64,000 nucleotides of DNA. It comes from Magnetospirillum molischianum DSM 120 (lineage in GTDB: Bacteria; Pseudomonadota; Alphaproteobacteria; Rhodospirillales; Magnetospirillaceae). Every line of letters begins with the position of its first letter. Position 1 is the first letter of the stretch. The position numbers and the translations under genes were made by a program. The notes under the pieces were generated by a model, which saw only the letters and a list, made by a program, of their open reading frames with translations, had not been told where the DNA came from and did no database searches. Location: NCBI RefSeq assembly GCF_000294655.1, contig NZ_CAHP01000042.1, positions 331 to 64,330 on the forward strand, written 5' to 3'. Positions 1-8,912 of the stretch are shown one piece after another.

Positions 1-717
1 GCGGCCATCAAGGCCAAATTGCTGACCGCCCGGGTGATCGCCTCGGATGAAACCACCACCCGGGTCGATGGCGTCACCCACTGGCAGTGGGTGTTTGTCT
101 CGGATCGGGCGGTGCTGCACGACATTGCGCCGCGCCGGGCCAAAAGCGTCGCCGAGACCGTGTTGGGCGACTACCGCCCCGGGGTCTGGGTGTCCGACCG
201 CTACGCCGGACAGCAGGATCTCGCCCTGGCCCATCAGGTCTGTCTCGCCCATGTCCTGCGCGACGTCCAATACGCCATCGATTGCGGCGACACCGTCTTC
301 GCCCCGAAAATTCGTGATCATCTCCGTTGGGCAATCCGTGTCGGCAAACGACGAACAGAGCTCAAGGACTCTACGCTGGTCGCTTATGCCGCCAAGGCAG
401 AGCGCCGCCTCGACACCCTGCTCGCCATCCCGGTCGCTCATCCAGCTGGGCAAATCCTCCAGCGCCAGATCAAGGCGTGGCGAACGAAGTTCTTCGTCTT
501 CCTCACCGATCGCGAGGTCCCGCCCACCAACAATGTGTCCGAGCGCGAGATTCGGCCCTCCGTCGTTTTCCGCAAGGTCACCAATGGATTCCGCTCCGAC
601 TGGGGTGCCCAAGTCCATGCCGGATATCGGTCTGTCACCGGCACGGCGCGCCTCAAGGGCCAGACTGCCCTTCAGGCCGTTCGTGACCTCGTCAATGGCA
701 CCTTCGTCGTCGCCTGA
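1..717 (+). CDS. IS66-family transposase, C-terminal part
   Basis: Open from the first base to a TGA at 715-717, so only the C-terminal ~238 residues are visible. The segment holds the DDE-type catalytic core of the family: an aspartate-containing segment (ASDETTTRVDG), a VWVSDRYAG segment near residue 65, and the late PPTNNVSEREIRPSVVFRK segment that supplies the conserved glutamate. It catalyses movement of the element. The reading frame is undamaged as far as it can be followed. Its neighbour is a trbB remnant, so this copy is probably one of the insertions that disrupted the conjugation operon. Confidence 0.9.
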   Translation, partial: AAIKAKLLTARVIASDETTTRVDGVTHWQWVFVSDRAVLHDIAPRRAKSVAETVLGDYRPGVWVSDRYAGQQDLALAHQVCLAHVLRDVQYAIDCGDTVFAPKIRDHLRWAIRVGKRRTELKDSTLVAYAAKAERRLDTLLAIPVAHPAGQILQRQIKAWRTKFFVFLTDREVPPTNNVSEREIRPSVVFRKVTNGFRSDWGAQVHAGYRSVTGTARLKGQTALQAVRDLVNGTFVVA

Positions 718-748
718 CAAAATCGACGCCAACCCCGTGAGCAATTAC
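1..748 (+). mobile_element. IS66-family insertion sequence, right part only
   Basis: The window opens inside an IS66-family transposase gene, and the element ends near 748, where a GTAATTGC-type terminal sequence (read on the minus strand) precedes trbB-derived sequence. The left end lies outside the window, so target duplication cannot be checked. The element appears to have cut off trbB, because recognisable TrbB coding resumes immediately after it. Confidence 0.75.
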
Positions 749-875
749 GATCGCCGAGGCGGTCGATCTGGTGGTGTTCATCGCCGGGCGTGGCACCGGC
801 CGCCGGATCGAGACCATCGCCGAGGTCACCGGGCTCGACGGCAACGGCGATTACGCGGTCAGGGAGATGCCGGGC
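749..875 (+). pseudogene. trbB: trbB remnant (C-terminal end of conjugal-transfer ATPase)
   Basis: Directly after the IS66 end, frame 3 reads AEAVDLVVFIAGRGTGRRIETIAEV followed by GLDGNGDY; this matches the C-terminal tail of TrbB, the VirB11-like ATPase of P-type conjugation systems. No start, Walker motifs or upstream body are present. The similarity fades after about 870 and the frame runs on into unrelated sequence. Inference: the IS66 insertion (or a deletion it caused) removed most of the gene; trbC and trbD, which normally follow, are not recognisable. Confidence rests on remembered family sequence, not on a search. Confidence 0.7.
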
Positions 876-1251
876 TGCCGCCCGCTCCCGCTCGGGGACG
901 TGTTCCCCGAACCCCTTCCCTTGATTTCAGAAACCGGGTCTGGGGCCGTGCCCCAGGCGGGGGCGGGCGGCAGCCCGCGAGACATCGACTCATCATGCGC
1001 TATCTCGCCTTCGCCGCGTGGATCCCGGCCCAGGATTATCCCGAGCCGTTCTTCGTTTCTGGAACATATAATGAACAAAAGAGTTTTGTGTGCCTCCTCT
1101 CTGTGGTACACAGGGGGTATCAACATCCGATACTGCGCCCGGACCGTCCCCAGCGGTTCCGGGCGTTGTCGTTTCGACCCCTCGCGCAGGATTGCCGCCC
1201 CGGTTATGGCTCGGGCGGGTGATGCCGCGCGCCCATCCCAAGGAGCCCGTC
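876..1251. other. Gene-free spacer with a GC-rich hairpin
   Basis: No convincing gene is seen between the trbB remnant and the next start. A perfect stem CTGGGGC (940-946) and GCCCCAG (950-956) with a 3-nt loop lies in a GC-rich tract. A comparable CTGGGGCCT hairpin occurs at 3908-3927, so this may be a dispersed palindromic repeat. The AT-richer stretch 1060-1110 could hold a promoter for the next gene, but no clean -35/-10 pair is evident. A ribosome-binding AAGGAG sits at about 1240. Confidence 0.5.
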
Positions 1252-2487
1252 ATGTTTTTCGAGTCCGAAGACGACCCCCTCACTCCCGGCGGTGCCGCCC
1301 AGCGGCGGGGCAGCCAAAGAGCGATCCTGCCCGGCGATCAGCCGCTTGTCGGCGGTGACAGCCTCTTCCCAATCCCCGATCCCTCCGACCCCTTCGGCAT
1401 CAACCGGCGGCGGCGGCCCAGTCTGCTCGATCTGGCCATACCCCCCACGGAAAACAATCGCGGGCTTTTGTGGGATCCTGCCGACGGTTTCGCCAAGGGA
1501 CCGCAGCCGAGCCAAGGCTTCGACCTGCCCAAACTGCCGAAGCTGACCGGCCTGGACGACGATACCGATCCCACCCAGACTGCCGGGGGGCTGAACCGGG
1601 GCGGCGATCCGGGGCGCGGCGAAGGGTCCGATCGGACAGTCAACCGGCCGGGCGCGCCCTTCGGCCCCAGCGATGGCGCCGATCCCTGGGCGGCAGGCAG
1701 CATGGCCGACGTGCTGCTGCGCAAGAACGACTATGCCGACGCCGTCACCCATTATCAGGGTCAGGCCAAGACCGATCCCGCCGGCACCAGGGCGGAACTG
1801 GCGGCAGTCCACGACAGGATGGCGAGCGCCGATCCGGCTTCGGCGGCGAAGTTCGTCACGCAGATGGGCGCCGCCGGCCTCACTGCGGCCAAGACCGAAC
1901 CCCCGGCCGAGGTGGGCCTGACGCCGCTGTGGATCGATATCTACAACACGCATCAGGAGGATGATTCCTTCGATCCAAAAGAAAGCGACACCATCCAGGT
2001 CGCCGATGCCAGCGAGCGGACAAACGCCCCCTTCGTCGCCAAAGCCGGTCCGGACGAAATCATTCAACGCGCCAAGGCCAATGGCGGGTGGCTGTCGACC
2101 GGCGGCGACACCGCCATCAATGGCGGCAAGGAATGCGTTGCCCTGATCAAGGCCGTCGTTCCCGAGGTTGGCGCGACGAAAACCTGGTACCGTGGTGAAG
2201 ACATCCAGGGTGATGGCAATCCGCCGCTCAAGCCCGGCACCGCCATCGCCATCGCCAGCGGCTGGAATGCCCAGGGCGGCTACGACAGCAAGAGCAGAGG
2301 CAATCACGCTGCGATCTTCGTGGGCTACAAGACGAACGAAAATGGCCAGCCCGGCATTGAGATTATCGATCAATGGGCCGCGCGGTCTGATCAGCCGGGG
2401 CAACGAGGTCGAGAGGCACGAATGGCCGAAAGAAACTGGATTCCGCTTGATCAAGCACGAAAGTATTCTGTAATAAAAAGGAAGTAG
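1252..2487 (+). CDS. Putative peptidoglycan amidase effector (BPSL0067-like C-terminal domain)
   Basis: The start ATG at 1252 follows AAGGAG at good spacing, giving 411 residues. Residues 1-150 are low-complexity and rich in P, G and D. Residues ~155-215 are helical and TPR-like. From ~270 the protein has the pattern of BPSL0067-type papain-fold proteins: a likely catalytic Cys near residue 295 in GGKECVALIK, a W-x-x-G segment, PGTAIAIA, a likely catalytic His near 352 in GNHAAIFVGY, and an IIDQW segment. Families of this kind cleave peptidoglycan peptides as interbacterial effectors. No signal peptide is seen, so delivery would need a secretion machine. An exported protein is encoded 36 bp downstream, as expected for an effector and its immunity partner. 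The pair sits where trbC, trbD and most of trbE should be. Function is inferred, not shown. Confidence 0.7.
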   Translation: MFFESEDDPLTPGGAAQRRGSQRAILPGDQPLVGGDSLFPIPDPSDPFGINRRRRPSLLDLAIPPTENNRGLLWDPADGFAKGPQPSQGFDLPKLPKLTGLDDDTDPTQTAGGLNRGGDPGRGEGSDRTVNRPGAPFGPSDGADPWAAGSMADVLLRKNDYADAVTHYQGQAKTDPAGTRAELAAVHDRMASADPASAAKFVTQMGAAGLTAAKTEPPAEVGLTPLWIDIYNTHQEDDSFDPKESDTIQVADASERTNAPFVAKAGPDEIIQRAKANGGWLSTGGDTAINGGKECVALIKAVVPEVGATKTWYRGEDIQGDGNPPLKPGTAIAIASGWNAQGGYDSKSRGNHAAIFVGYKTNENGQPGIEIIDQWAARSDQPGQRGREARMAERNWIPLDQARKYSVIKRK

Positions 2488-2523
2488 TGTGTGCTTTGAG
2501 CGGGCGGCAGCCATAGGAGGCGA

Positions 2524-3348
2524 GTGGTGGCGAGACGACGCAAAGTCCTTGGTACCGTCACGGCTCTGGCCTGCATGGTTGCCGTCCATGCCTACGCCTA
2601 TGACGAAAAAACAGGTATTGATGAGTATCGGGTGGAGTGCCCGGCTTTTTGGTATGGCCCGAATGGCCTAACTAAACCGCTGACCTATGCCCTCGAATGG
2701 CTTGGGCCGTTCGAGGCCATTAGCGCACCGGATTTTGATATCAGTCGTGCCCCATTCGGGGGGCTACTGATCGACTGCGCTTATGGCGACAAAGACAATC
2801 TCTCACCCTTCCGGATCACGGTCCAGGTTCCCGGTAAGGCCAGAGTATGCTTTTCCAAAGGCCACGGAGCAAAACCTGGCCAGACCAAGGGGTTCGTCTG
2901 CCTGACCAAGGTCGACGATGGCGGCTTCCTTGGGCCGGTGAAGATGTTTGTGGCCGAACCGGTCAGCCGGCGCACCCGGCTGTCCGGGTTTGGTCTCCGA
3001 ACAAGCAAGGCGGATGTCTTCGCCGTGGCGGAGCGCGACGGCTGGTCGATCCTCGGTCAGAGCGACGAGGATCTCTCCCTCACCCGCGAGGGGCGTGACA
3101 TCCGGATCCTGATGGGGGCGGATGGGCTGACGCGAGAGATCATCGAGATCATCTCCGACGACCCGACACTCCGCTCGGCCCTGTGTGATGGCGTGGTGAC
3201 GCGGTTCGGGCTGAGGCGCCGGTGGCCGCAAGGAGACGATGTTTGGCCCAGCTTCAGCGATCCGGGCGTCACCATCGAAATCCACAAAAACGCCAAAGGC
3301 ATGGCGTCGGGCGTCCATCTGATCGATGGTGCGGCAAAAGCCAAATGA
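2524..3348 (+). CDS. Exported protein, candidate immunity partner of the amidase
   Basis: The GTG at 2524 is preceded by AGGAGG and begins a 274-residue protein whose N-terminus (RRRK, then a hydrophobic stretch ending AYA) is a typical Sec signal peptide. The mature protein has several cysteines in the first half (ECPAFWYG, IDCAYGD, RVCFS, FVCLTK). This recalls the small exported proteins often encoded beside BPSL0067-type amidases (STY0301-like), although here a C-terminal half of about 120 residues is added. The spacing behind the amidase gene suggests co-transcription. A periplasmic location is where protection against a cell-wall amidase would be needed. The family is not firmly recognised, so immunity is inferred from position, export and pairing. 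Confidence 0.55.
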   Translation: MVARRRKVLGTVTALACMVAVHAYAYDEKTGIDEYRVECPAFWYGPNGLTKPLTYALEWLGPFEAISAPDFDISRAPFGGLLIDCAYGDKDNLSPFRITVQVPGKARVCFSKGHGAKPGQTKGFVCLTKVDDGGFLGPVKMFVAEPVSRRTRLSGFGLRTSKADVFAVAERDGWSILGQSDEDLSLTREGRDIRILMGADGLTREIIEIISDDPTLRSALCDGVVTRFGLRRRWPQGDDVWPSFSDPGVTIEIHKNAKGMASGVHLIDGAAKAK

Positions 3349-3456
3349 AGTAGCGGCCACAAGGGTGATCGGGTCAGAGTCTCGATCAATACGCACCACG
3401 CGGTGGTGATAACCCGCGTAATGGGCAGCCTGCCAAGATCCACTGGATCCCCATCG
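3349..3456. other. Short spacer with a 15-bp palindrome
   Basis: No gene is seen. A perfect palindrome CACCAC-GCG-GTGGTG lies at 3394-3408. It has no T-run, so terminator function is doubtful; it could be an operator or part of an IS end. Confidence 0.35.
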
Positions 3457-3541
3457 GGAACCCGCGCCGGGACGGTGGAACTGCGCATCCCCAGACTGCG
3501 CAAGGGCAGCTACCTGCCGTGCTTCCTGGAGCCGCGCCGCC
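3457..3541 (+). pseudogene. IS256-family transposase fragment
   Basis: Frame 1 reads GTRAGTVELRIPRLRKGSYL and then FLEPRR, which is the N-terminal-middle signature of IS256-family (mutator-type) transposases. Only ~28 codons are present. Coding switches abruptly to TrbE sequence in another frame at 3542. The fragment therefore marks a recombination junction where IS256 sequence replaced the 5' part of trbE. Confidence 0.75.
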
Positions 3542-3811
3542 TATGCCCGCTTCGGTCTCAATGACCGCCAGATCGAGCTGATCGCCCAGGCCATTCCCAA
3601 GCGGCACTACTACCTGCAATCCCGGCGCGGCAACCGGCTGTTCGACCTCGCCCTCGGCCCGGTCGCGCTGGCGCTGTGCGGCGCCTCGTCGCCTGACGAC
3701 CAGAAATTGATCGACCGTCTGTCGGCCGCGCCGGACTCGTTTCTCGAGTCCTGGCTGGTCGCCAAGGGGCTGCCCTGGGCGGTCGATCTGATCCGGGAGT
3801 ACGTCCCATGA
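3542..3811 (+). pseudogene. trbE: trbE remnant (C-terminal end of conjugal-transfer ATPase)
   Basis: The frame beginning YARFGLNDRQIELIAQAIPK and passing PVALALCGAS to WAVDLIREYVP is the characteristic end of TrbE, the VirB4-type ATPase that powers the mating-pair channel. Full TrbE proteins have roughly 800-850 residues; only the last 89 remain, with no start codon or Walker motifs. The stop TGA overlaps the ATG at 3808. Loss of TrbE alone should abolish transfer by this operon. Confidence 0.85.
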
Positions 3812-3839
3812 CACTCATTATATATGGAGTGGTTCCGCA

Positions 3840-3927
3840 GGGTGGGGTCTCCGCCCCACGCCCCGACCGGGAAGCCGGGCTTCCCGGACCCAACCCATTT
3901 TGGGGGTCTGGGGCCTCCAGGCCCCAG
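3840..3927. repeat. Palindromic GC-rich repeat between trbE and trbJ
   Basis: About 90 bp contain several nested inverted repeats, including GGGAAGCC/GGCTTCCC near 3870 and a perfect CTGGGGCCT (3908-3916) / AGGCCCCAG (3919-3927) stem with a 2-nt loop. In related Trb operons trbE and trbJ are almost contiguous, so this looks like an inserted repeat unit of REP type. It displaces the trbJ start to 3934. Confidence 0.5.
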
Positions 3928-3933
3928 CGGGTC

Positions 3934-4640
3934 ATGGGCAGGGCCCATGTCTTTGCCGCCGTGCTGGTCCTCTCGCTGCTCGGCCCTTCGGCACGGGCGC
4001 AATGGGCGGTGTTCGACGCCTCCAACTTTGCCGAGAACGTGCTGCAGGCGGCGCGGTCGCTCGAGCAGATCAACAACCAGATCCGCTCGCTGCAGAACGA
4101 GGCGGCGATGCTCGAGACGATGAACCGCAATCTGCGATCGCTCGACAGCTCATCGCTGGGGCAGATGACGACGGCCCTGTCGCGGATCAACGGGCTGATG
4201 AGCCAAGCCACGGGATCACCTTCACCCTCGACGCCACCGATACCGCGTTCCAGCAGCAATTCCCGTCGCAATACGGCGCGGCGATGACCAGCGATCAGTC
4301 GCTGGCGGCGGCGAGGACTCGCTGGCAGAGCGCGATGAGCGCCTATCGCCAGACGATGCTGATCCAATCCCAGGTCAATCAGAACGTCCAGGCCGACACC
4401 GCCACTTTGTCCGATCTGGTCAATGCCAGCCAGGGGGCGGCCGGCAGTTTGCAGGCGCAGCAGGCGGCCAATCAGCTGATCGCGCTCTCCGCCAAGCAGC
4501 AGATGCAGATCCAGACCCTGATGGCGGCGCAGTACCGCGCCGAGGCGCTCGAGCAGGCCCGCAAGGCCCAGTCGGAAGCGTCCGGGCAGGCGGCGACGGC
4601 GCGCTTTCTTGGTTCGGGGACCGCCTATTCGGGACGGTGA
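3934..4640 (+). pseudogene. trbJ: trbJ, frameshifted
   Basis: The ATG at 3934 begins a signal peptide (AHVFAAVLVLSLLGPSARA) followed by WAVFDASNFAENVLQAARSLEQI, the usual start of TrbJ, a VirB5-like periplasmic component of the mating channel. Frame 1 carries the family pattern up to MSQA at ~4209, then the pattern continues in frame 3 as GITFTLDATDTAFQQQF and through ALEQARKAQSEA to 4640. One missing base at about 4210 explains the switch. Either the gene is inactive or the base was lost in sequencing. The ATG at 3808 that overlaps trbE would add a run of residues unlike TrbJ, so 3934 is preferred. Confidence 0.85.
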
Positions 4641-4646
4641 CGCAAG

Positions 4647-5993
4647 ATGGACGATCTCTCGGTCATCGACAACTTCATGGCGGCGTTCAGCCACGCGATC
4701 GACAGCGGCTTCGGCTTGCTGTCGGGCGATGTCGCCTCGTTGACCACGATCCTGATCGGAATCGATATCGCCCTGGCCGGGCTGTTCTGGTCAATGGACG
4801 GCGAGGCCAACATTCTGTCGCGGCTGATCCGCAAGATCCTCTATGTCGGCCTTTTCGCCTTCTTCCTCAACAATTTCAGCAGCCTTGCCGACATCGTCTA
4901 TCGCTCCTTCGCCGAACTGGGTCTGCATGCCAGCGCCAACGCGCTGACCGCTGACGATCTGCTGAAACCCGGCAAGCTGGCCGGGATCGGCTATCAGGCG
5001 GCGTGGCCGCTGTTGAAGCAGGTCAGTGCCCTGATGGGCTTCACCAGCTTCTTCGACAATTTCCTCACCATCGCCGTGCTGCTGATTGCCTGGCTGATCG
5101 TGATCATCGCCTTCTTCATCCTGGCGGTGCAGATATTCATCACCGTGCTGGAATTCAAGCTGACCGCGCTGGCCGGGTTCGTGCTGGTGCCGTTCGCGCT
5201 GTGGGGCAAGACCGCCTTTCTGGCCGAGCGGGTGCTGGGCAACGTGATTGCGTCGGGCGTCAAGGTGATGGTGCTGGCGGTGATCGTCGGCATCGGCTCG
5301 GGCTTCTTCGACCAGTTCATCTCCGCGCTGCAGGGCCAGGAGCCGAATATCGGTCAGGCGATGTCGCTGGTGCTGGCGGCGTTGGCACTGTTCGGACTCG
5401 GCATCTTCGGCCCCGGCATCGCCGCCGGGCTGGTGTCCGGCGCGCCGCAACTCGGCGCCGGGGCGGCGGTCGGCACTCTCGGCGCGGCAGCCGGGGCGGC
5501 GATGTTGGTCGGTGGGGCCGCCCTGGGTGGGGCCGGGATGCTGCGTGCCGCCGGAGCGGCCGGTCTGTCGGCGATCAGGGCTGGAACCGCGATGGGGGCG
5601 GCGGCCTCGACCGCCTATCAGATGGGGCAGGCGACTTCCGGGGCCGGCGGAATCGGGGGCGCCGCCGCCGGTCTTGGCGGCATGGCCCGGGCTGTGGGCG
5701 GTGCGGCGGTGCAGAGTGTCCGCTCGCTGGCGGATCGTGCGACGGAATCCCTGTCGCAGAGCGTCCAGGCCGGGCGCGAAAGCGGTTGGCGCGCCACCGG
5801 GGGCGGTCCGATTTCCGGCGCGGCCGGTTCTCCTCCGTCCCCCCGTTCGTTCGACAACGCCCCCCAATGGGCCCGTCAGTTGCGGTCCGAGCAGGCGTCG
5901 CGCGCCCATCGCCATGCCGCCCTGCAGGCGATCAAGGACGGCGACCGTCCCGGCGCTCCCGCCAATCCCGATCTCTCCAGCAAGGATGTGTGA
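4647..5993 (+). CDS. trbL: Conjugal transfer protein TrbL
   Basis: A 448-residue polytopic membrane protein starting six bases after the trbJ stop. It has an N-terminal hydrophobic segment (LTTILIGIDIALAGLFW), several more membrane segments between residues ~60 and 260, and a long Gly/Ala-rich tail. That is the architecture of TrbL (VirB6-like), the inner-membrane channel component of P-type conjugation systems. The hydrophilic C-terminus (residues ~380-448) is rich in S, P and R. The frame is intact over its full length, unlike its neighbours trbJ and trbF, and the length is within the usual range for the family. Confidence 0.92.
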   Translation: MDDLSVIDNFMAAFSHAIDSGFGLLSGDVASLTTILIGIDIALAGLFWSMDGEANILSRLIRKILYVGLFAFFLNNFSSLADIVYRSFAELGLHASANALTADDLLKPGKLAGIGYQAAWPLLKQVSALMGFTSFFDNFLTIAVLLIAWLIVIIAFFILAVQIFITVLEFKLTALAGFVLVPFALWGKTAFLAERVLGNVIASGVKVMVLAVIVGIGSGFFDQFISALQGQEPNIGQAMSLVLAALALFGLGIFGPGIAAGLVSGAPQLGAGAAVGTLGAAAGAAMLVGGAALGGAGMLRAAGAAGLSAIRAGTAMGAAASTAYQMGQATSGAGGIGGAAAGLGGMARAVGGAAVQSVRSLADRATESLSQSVQAGRESGWRATGGGPISGAAGSPPSPRSFDNAPQWARQLRSEQASRAHRHAALQAIKDGDRPGAPANPDLSSKDV

Positions 5994-5995
5994 CC

Positions 5996-6711
5996 ATGCT
6001 GTTCCGACGATCCCTCCAGCGTTACGGCGAGACCCCGGTGCCGGTGACGCCCATCAGAAAGCGGCGCAGCTCTGGGACGAGCGGATCGGCGCGGCCCGGG
6101 TTCAGGCGCGCAACTGGCGGCCGATGGCCTTCGGCGGCCTGAGCTTAAGCCTCGGCCTTGCCGGCGGTCTGATCTGGCAATCGGCCCAAAGTCGCGTCGT
6201 CCCCTATGTCGTCGAAATCGACACGCAGGGGCAGGTGCGGGCGGTCGGGCCTGCCATTGAGGCCTACCGGCCCAGCGATGCCCAGATCGCCTGGTATCTG
6301 GCCCGATTCATCACCAACGTCCGCGCCCTGTCGATCGATCCGGTGCTGGTGCGCCAGAACTGGCTCGAGGCCTACGATTTCGTCACCGACCGTGCCGCCC
6401 TGTTCCTCACCGAGCAGGCCTGCGCCAGCGATCCGTTCGCCCAGATTGGCACCCGCACCGTCTCCGTCCAGGTGACCAGCGTGGTGCGCGCCTCCGAGTC
6501 CTCGTTCCAGGTCAAATGGACCGAGCAGCTCTATGAGCGCGGCAGCCTTGCCGCCACCAGCCGCTGGACCGCGATCCTGTCGATCGTGATCCAGCCGCCC
6601 CGCACCGCCGAGACGGTGCGCAAGAACCCGCTCGGCCTCTACGTCACCGCCCTGGCCTGGACCCGCGACCTCGATCCCGGCGCCAGCAAACCGGAAGGGA
6701 AATCGCCATGA
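5996..6711 (+). pseudogene. trbF: trbF, frameshifted near its start
   Basis: The ATG at 5996 gives MLFRRSLQRYGETPVPVTP, the typical TrbF N-terminus. At 6053-6054 one base is missing in a CCCAT context, and the family sequence resumes in another frame as QKAAQLWDERIGAARVQARNW. The rest is standard for TrbF (VirB8-like): one membrane segment near residue 45 (LSLSLGLAGGLIW), then a periplasmic domain beginning VVPYVVEID and ending near 6711. As written, the frame cannot make the full protein from this start. The last four bases overlap trbG. Confidence 0.88.
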
Positions 6712-7694
6712 AACGCGCTCCCATCAGCATGATTGTTTTGCTCCTCATCTTGGCCGCCTGCACCGCCAAGGAACCCCCGCCGGCGATTGCCTATGACGGC
6801 GCCGCTTTCCATCCCGCCACCATCGCGCCGGAGCCGCCCCGTCCGGTGGAGGTGGTCGAGATTCCCACCCCGCTGCCGTTGCCCGGCCAGCTTCAGCCGC
6901 TGCCCGAGCCGGTCAAGCCGGACAAGCGGAAGCCGACAATGCGGGTTGCCGCCGCCAACCGGGCGGCGCTGCAGGAACCCTCAGCCTATGGCTACATTAA
7001 CGCGATCCAGGTCTATCCCTACAGCGAAGGGGCGCTCTATCGCCTCTATGCCGCCCCCGAACAGGTCAGCGACATCGCGCTCGAACCGGGCGAGCAGCTC
7101 ACTGCGGTATCGGCCGGCGACACGGTGCGCTGGGTGATCGGCGACACCACCAGCGGCACAGGCGAATCCAAACGGGTCCACGTCCTGGTCAAGCCGTTTG
7201 CGCCAGGGCTCAGGACCAACCTGATCATCACCACCGACCGCCGCTTCTATCACCTGCAACTGGAAAGCACGGTTCGCACCAGCATGGCGGCGATTTCCTG
7301 GACCTATCCGCAGGGGACCCTGATTGCACTGCAACGCCGCAATGCCGAAACCGAGGCGGCAACCCCGGTTGCCGACGGCATCGCCCTCGAATCGCTGCGG
7401 TTCCGCTACGCCATTTCCGGCGACAGCCCGCCCTGGCGACCGGTGCGTGCCTTCGATGATGGCGCCAAGGTCTATATCGAGTTTCCCGCCCGGCTTGATC
7501 AGGGTGAGGCGCCGCCTTTGTTCGTGGTCGGGCCGGACGGCGAGGCCCAACTGGTCAATTACCGGGTGCGGCGCAATTACTACATCGTCGACCGGCTGTT
7601 CGCCGCCGCCGAACTGCGCCTGGGCACCGATCCCCAGCAGGTGGTTCGGATCAGCCGAACCGATGGCGTGCCGAAGAGCGGGGGCCGGTCATGA
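6708..7694 (+). CDS. trbG: Conjugal transfer lipoprotein TrbG (VirB9-like)
   Basis: 328 residues starting in an ATGA overlap with trbF. The N-terminus has a hydrophobic stretch ending in the lipobox LAAC (Cys18), a Pro-rich spacer at residues ~45-70, and then the conserved VirB9/TrbG body: GYINAIQVYPYSEGALYRLY, VHVLVKPF, LIITTDRRFYHLQL, and a C-terminal NYRVRRNYYIVDRLFAAAEL. TrbG forms the outer-membrane-proximal ring of the channel with TrbI. The frame is intact and of normal length. Confidence 0.93.
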   Translation: MKRAPISMIVLLLILAACTAKEPPPAIAYDGAAFHPATIAPEPPRPVEVVEIPTPLPLPGQLQPLPEPVKPDKRKPTMRVAAANRAALQEPSAYGYINAIQVYPYSEGALYRLYAAPEQVSDIALEPGEQLTAVSAGDTVRWVIGDTTSGTGESKRVHVLVKPFAPGLRTNLIITTDRRFYHLQLESTVRTSMAAISWTYPQGTLIALQRRNAETEAATPVADGIALESLRFRYAISGDSPPWRPVRAFDDGAKVYIEFPARLDQGEAPPLFVVGPDGEAQLVNYRVRRNYYIVDRLFAAAELRLGTDPQQVVRISRTDGVPKSGGRS

Positions 7695-8900
7695 ATACGC
7701 ATGACGTCACCGATCAGGCCAAGTCCGATCCTGAATCCCTGGTGCTGCGGGCCCCGCCGCGCAACGTACTGCGGTTCAAGCGCGCGTTGCTGATCGGCAT
7801 CGCCGGGGTAACCTCGGCGACGATCTTCGGCGTGACGTGGTGGGGGCTGAAAGGTTCGGCACTCAGGATCGGGCAGCAGGCCCAGGAACTCTACAACACC
7901 GATCGCAAGACGACCCCGGACGGACTTGCCGCCCTGCCGGGATCGTATAGTCAGATCAAACCGGACACACCACCCTTGGGGCCGCCCTTGCCGGGTGATC
8001 TCGGGCGGCCGATCCTCGAGCATCAGCGCCAGATGGGACTCGTGCCTGGAGCCGAGCCGGTCGATCAGGCGGCGGCGGCCGAACGACAGCGGCTCGCCGC
8101 CCAGGCGCTCAAGGCCCGCGAGGCCGGGGTGATGGTCCAGATCGCCACCCGGGCCGGCACCGGCATCCGCCATCGCCGCCGCTGCGGCGCCGATGGCGGA
8201 TGCCGCCCAGACGGAGTCAAATCGGTTGGCGCTCGATCCCGAGCGCGATCCCAACGCCCAGCAGCGCAAGCTCGATTTCCTCGGCCAGAAGCCGGAGGCG
8301 GGGATCTACAATCCGCATGCCCCGCAGCAGCCGGCCTCGCCCTGGCAATTGATGGCCGGCAGCGTCATCGCCGCCAGCCTGATCACCGGGCTCAACTCCG
8401 ATCTGCCCGGGCTGGTGGTGGCCCAGGTGACCGAGAACGTCTATGACAGCGTTACCGGCCGCACCTTGCTGATCCCGCAGGGAGCGCGGCTGATCGGGCG
8501 TTACGACAGCGTCGTCGCCTTCGGCCAGTCCCGCGCCCTGCTGGTGTGGCGACGGATCATCCTGCCCGATGGGACCTCGATCCAGGTTGAAAACCTCCCC
8601 GCCAGCGATGAGGCCGGCTACACCGGGCTGGCGGACGAGGTCGATTACCATACCGGAACCCTGCTGAAGGGGATCGTCCTCGCCACCCTGCTCGGGGTCG
8701 GCACCGAGACCAGCACCGGCGCCAACGAGAGCGATCTGGTCCGCGCCCTGCGCCAATCGACCCAGCAGAGCGCCGATCGCGCCGGTCAGCGCCTGACCGA
8801 GAAGAACCTCAATATCCAGCCGACCCTGACCGTCCGTCCCGGCTGGCCGCTCCGCGTCATCGTCCACAAGGATCTGATCCTGCGCCCCTACCGGGGCTGA
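7691..8900 (+). pseudogene. trbI: trbI, frameshifted
   Basis: The ATG at 7691 overlaps the trbG stop. Frame 2 gives the N-terminal cytoplasmic tail, one membrane segment (ALLIGIAGVTSATIFGVTWW) and the Pro-rich linker of TrbI (VirB10-like). After about residue 155 the frame turns into a run of R, H and G. Family sequence resumes in frame 3 from ~8163 (ASAIAAAAAPMADAAQTE) through LDFLGQKP, the AGSVIAASLITGLNSDLPG segment and the C-terminal VRPGWPLRVIVHKDLIL. The switch lies between about 8150 and 8165, with a net gain of one base (or loss of two). It is the third frameshift in this operon. Confidence 0.88.
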
Positions 8901-8912
8901 ACGGAGGTCGTC

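Noticed and set aside
1204..2589. Long minus-strand frame opposite the amidase gene
   Set aside because: Shadow of a high-GC gene: no ribosome site, no family pattern, and the opposite strand has a recognisable domain.
3808..4640. Programmed frameshift in trbJ
   Set aside because: No slippery heptamer or pseudoknot signal at the switch, and trbF and trbI have similar unrelated breaks, so decay or read error is simpler.
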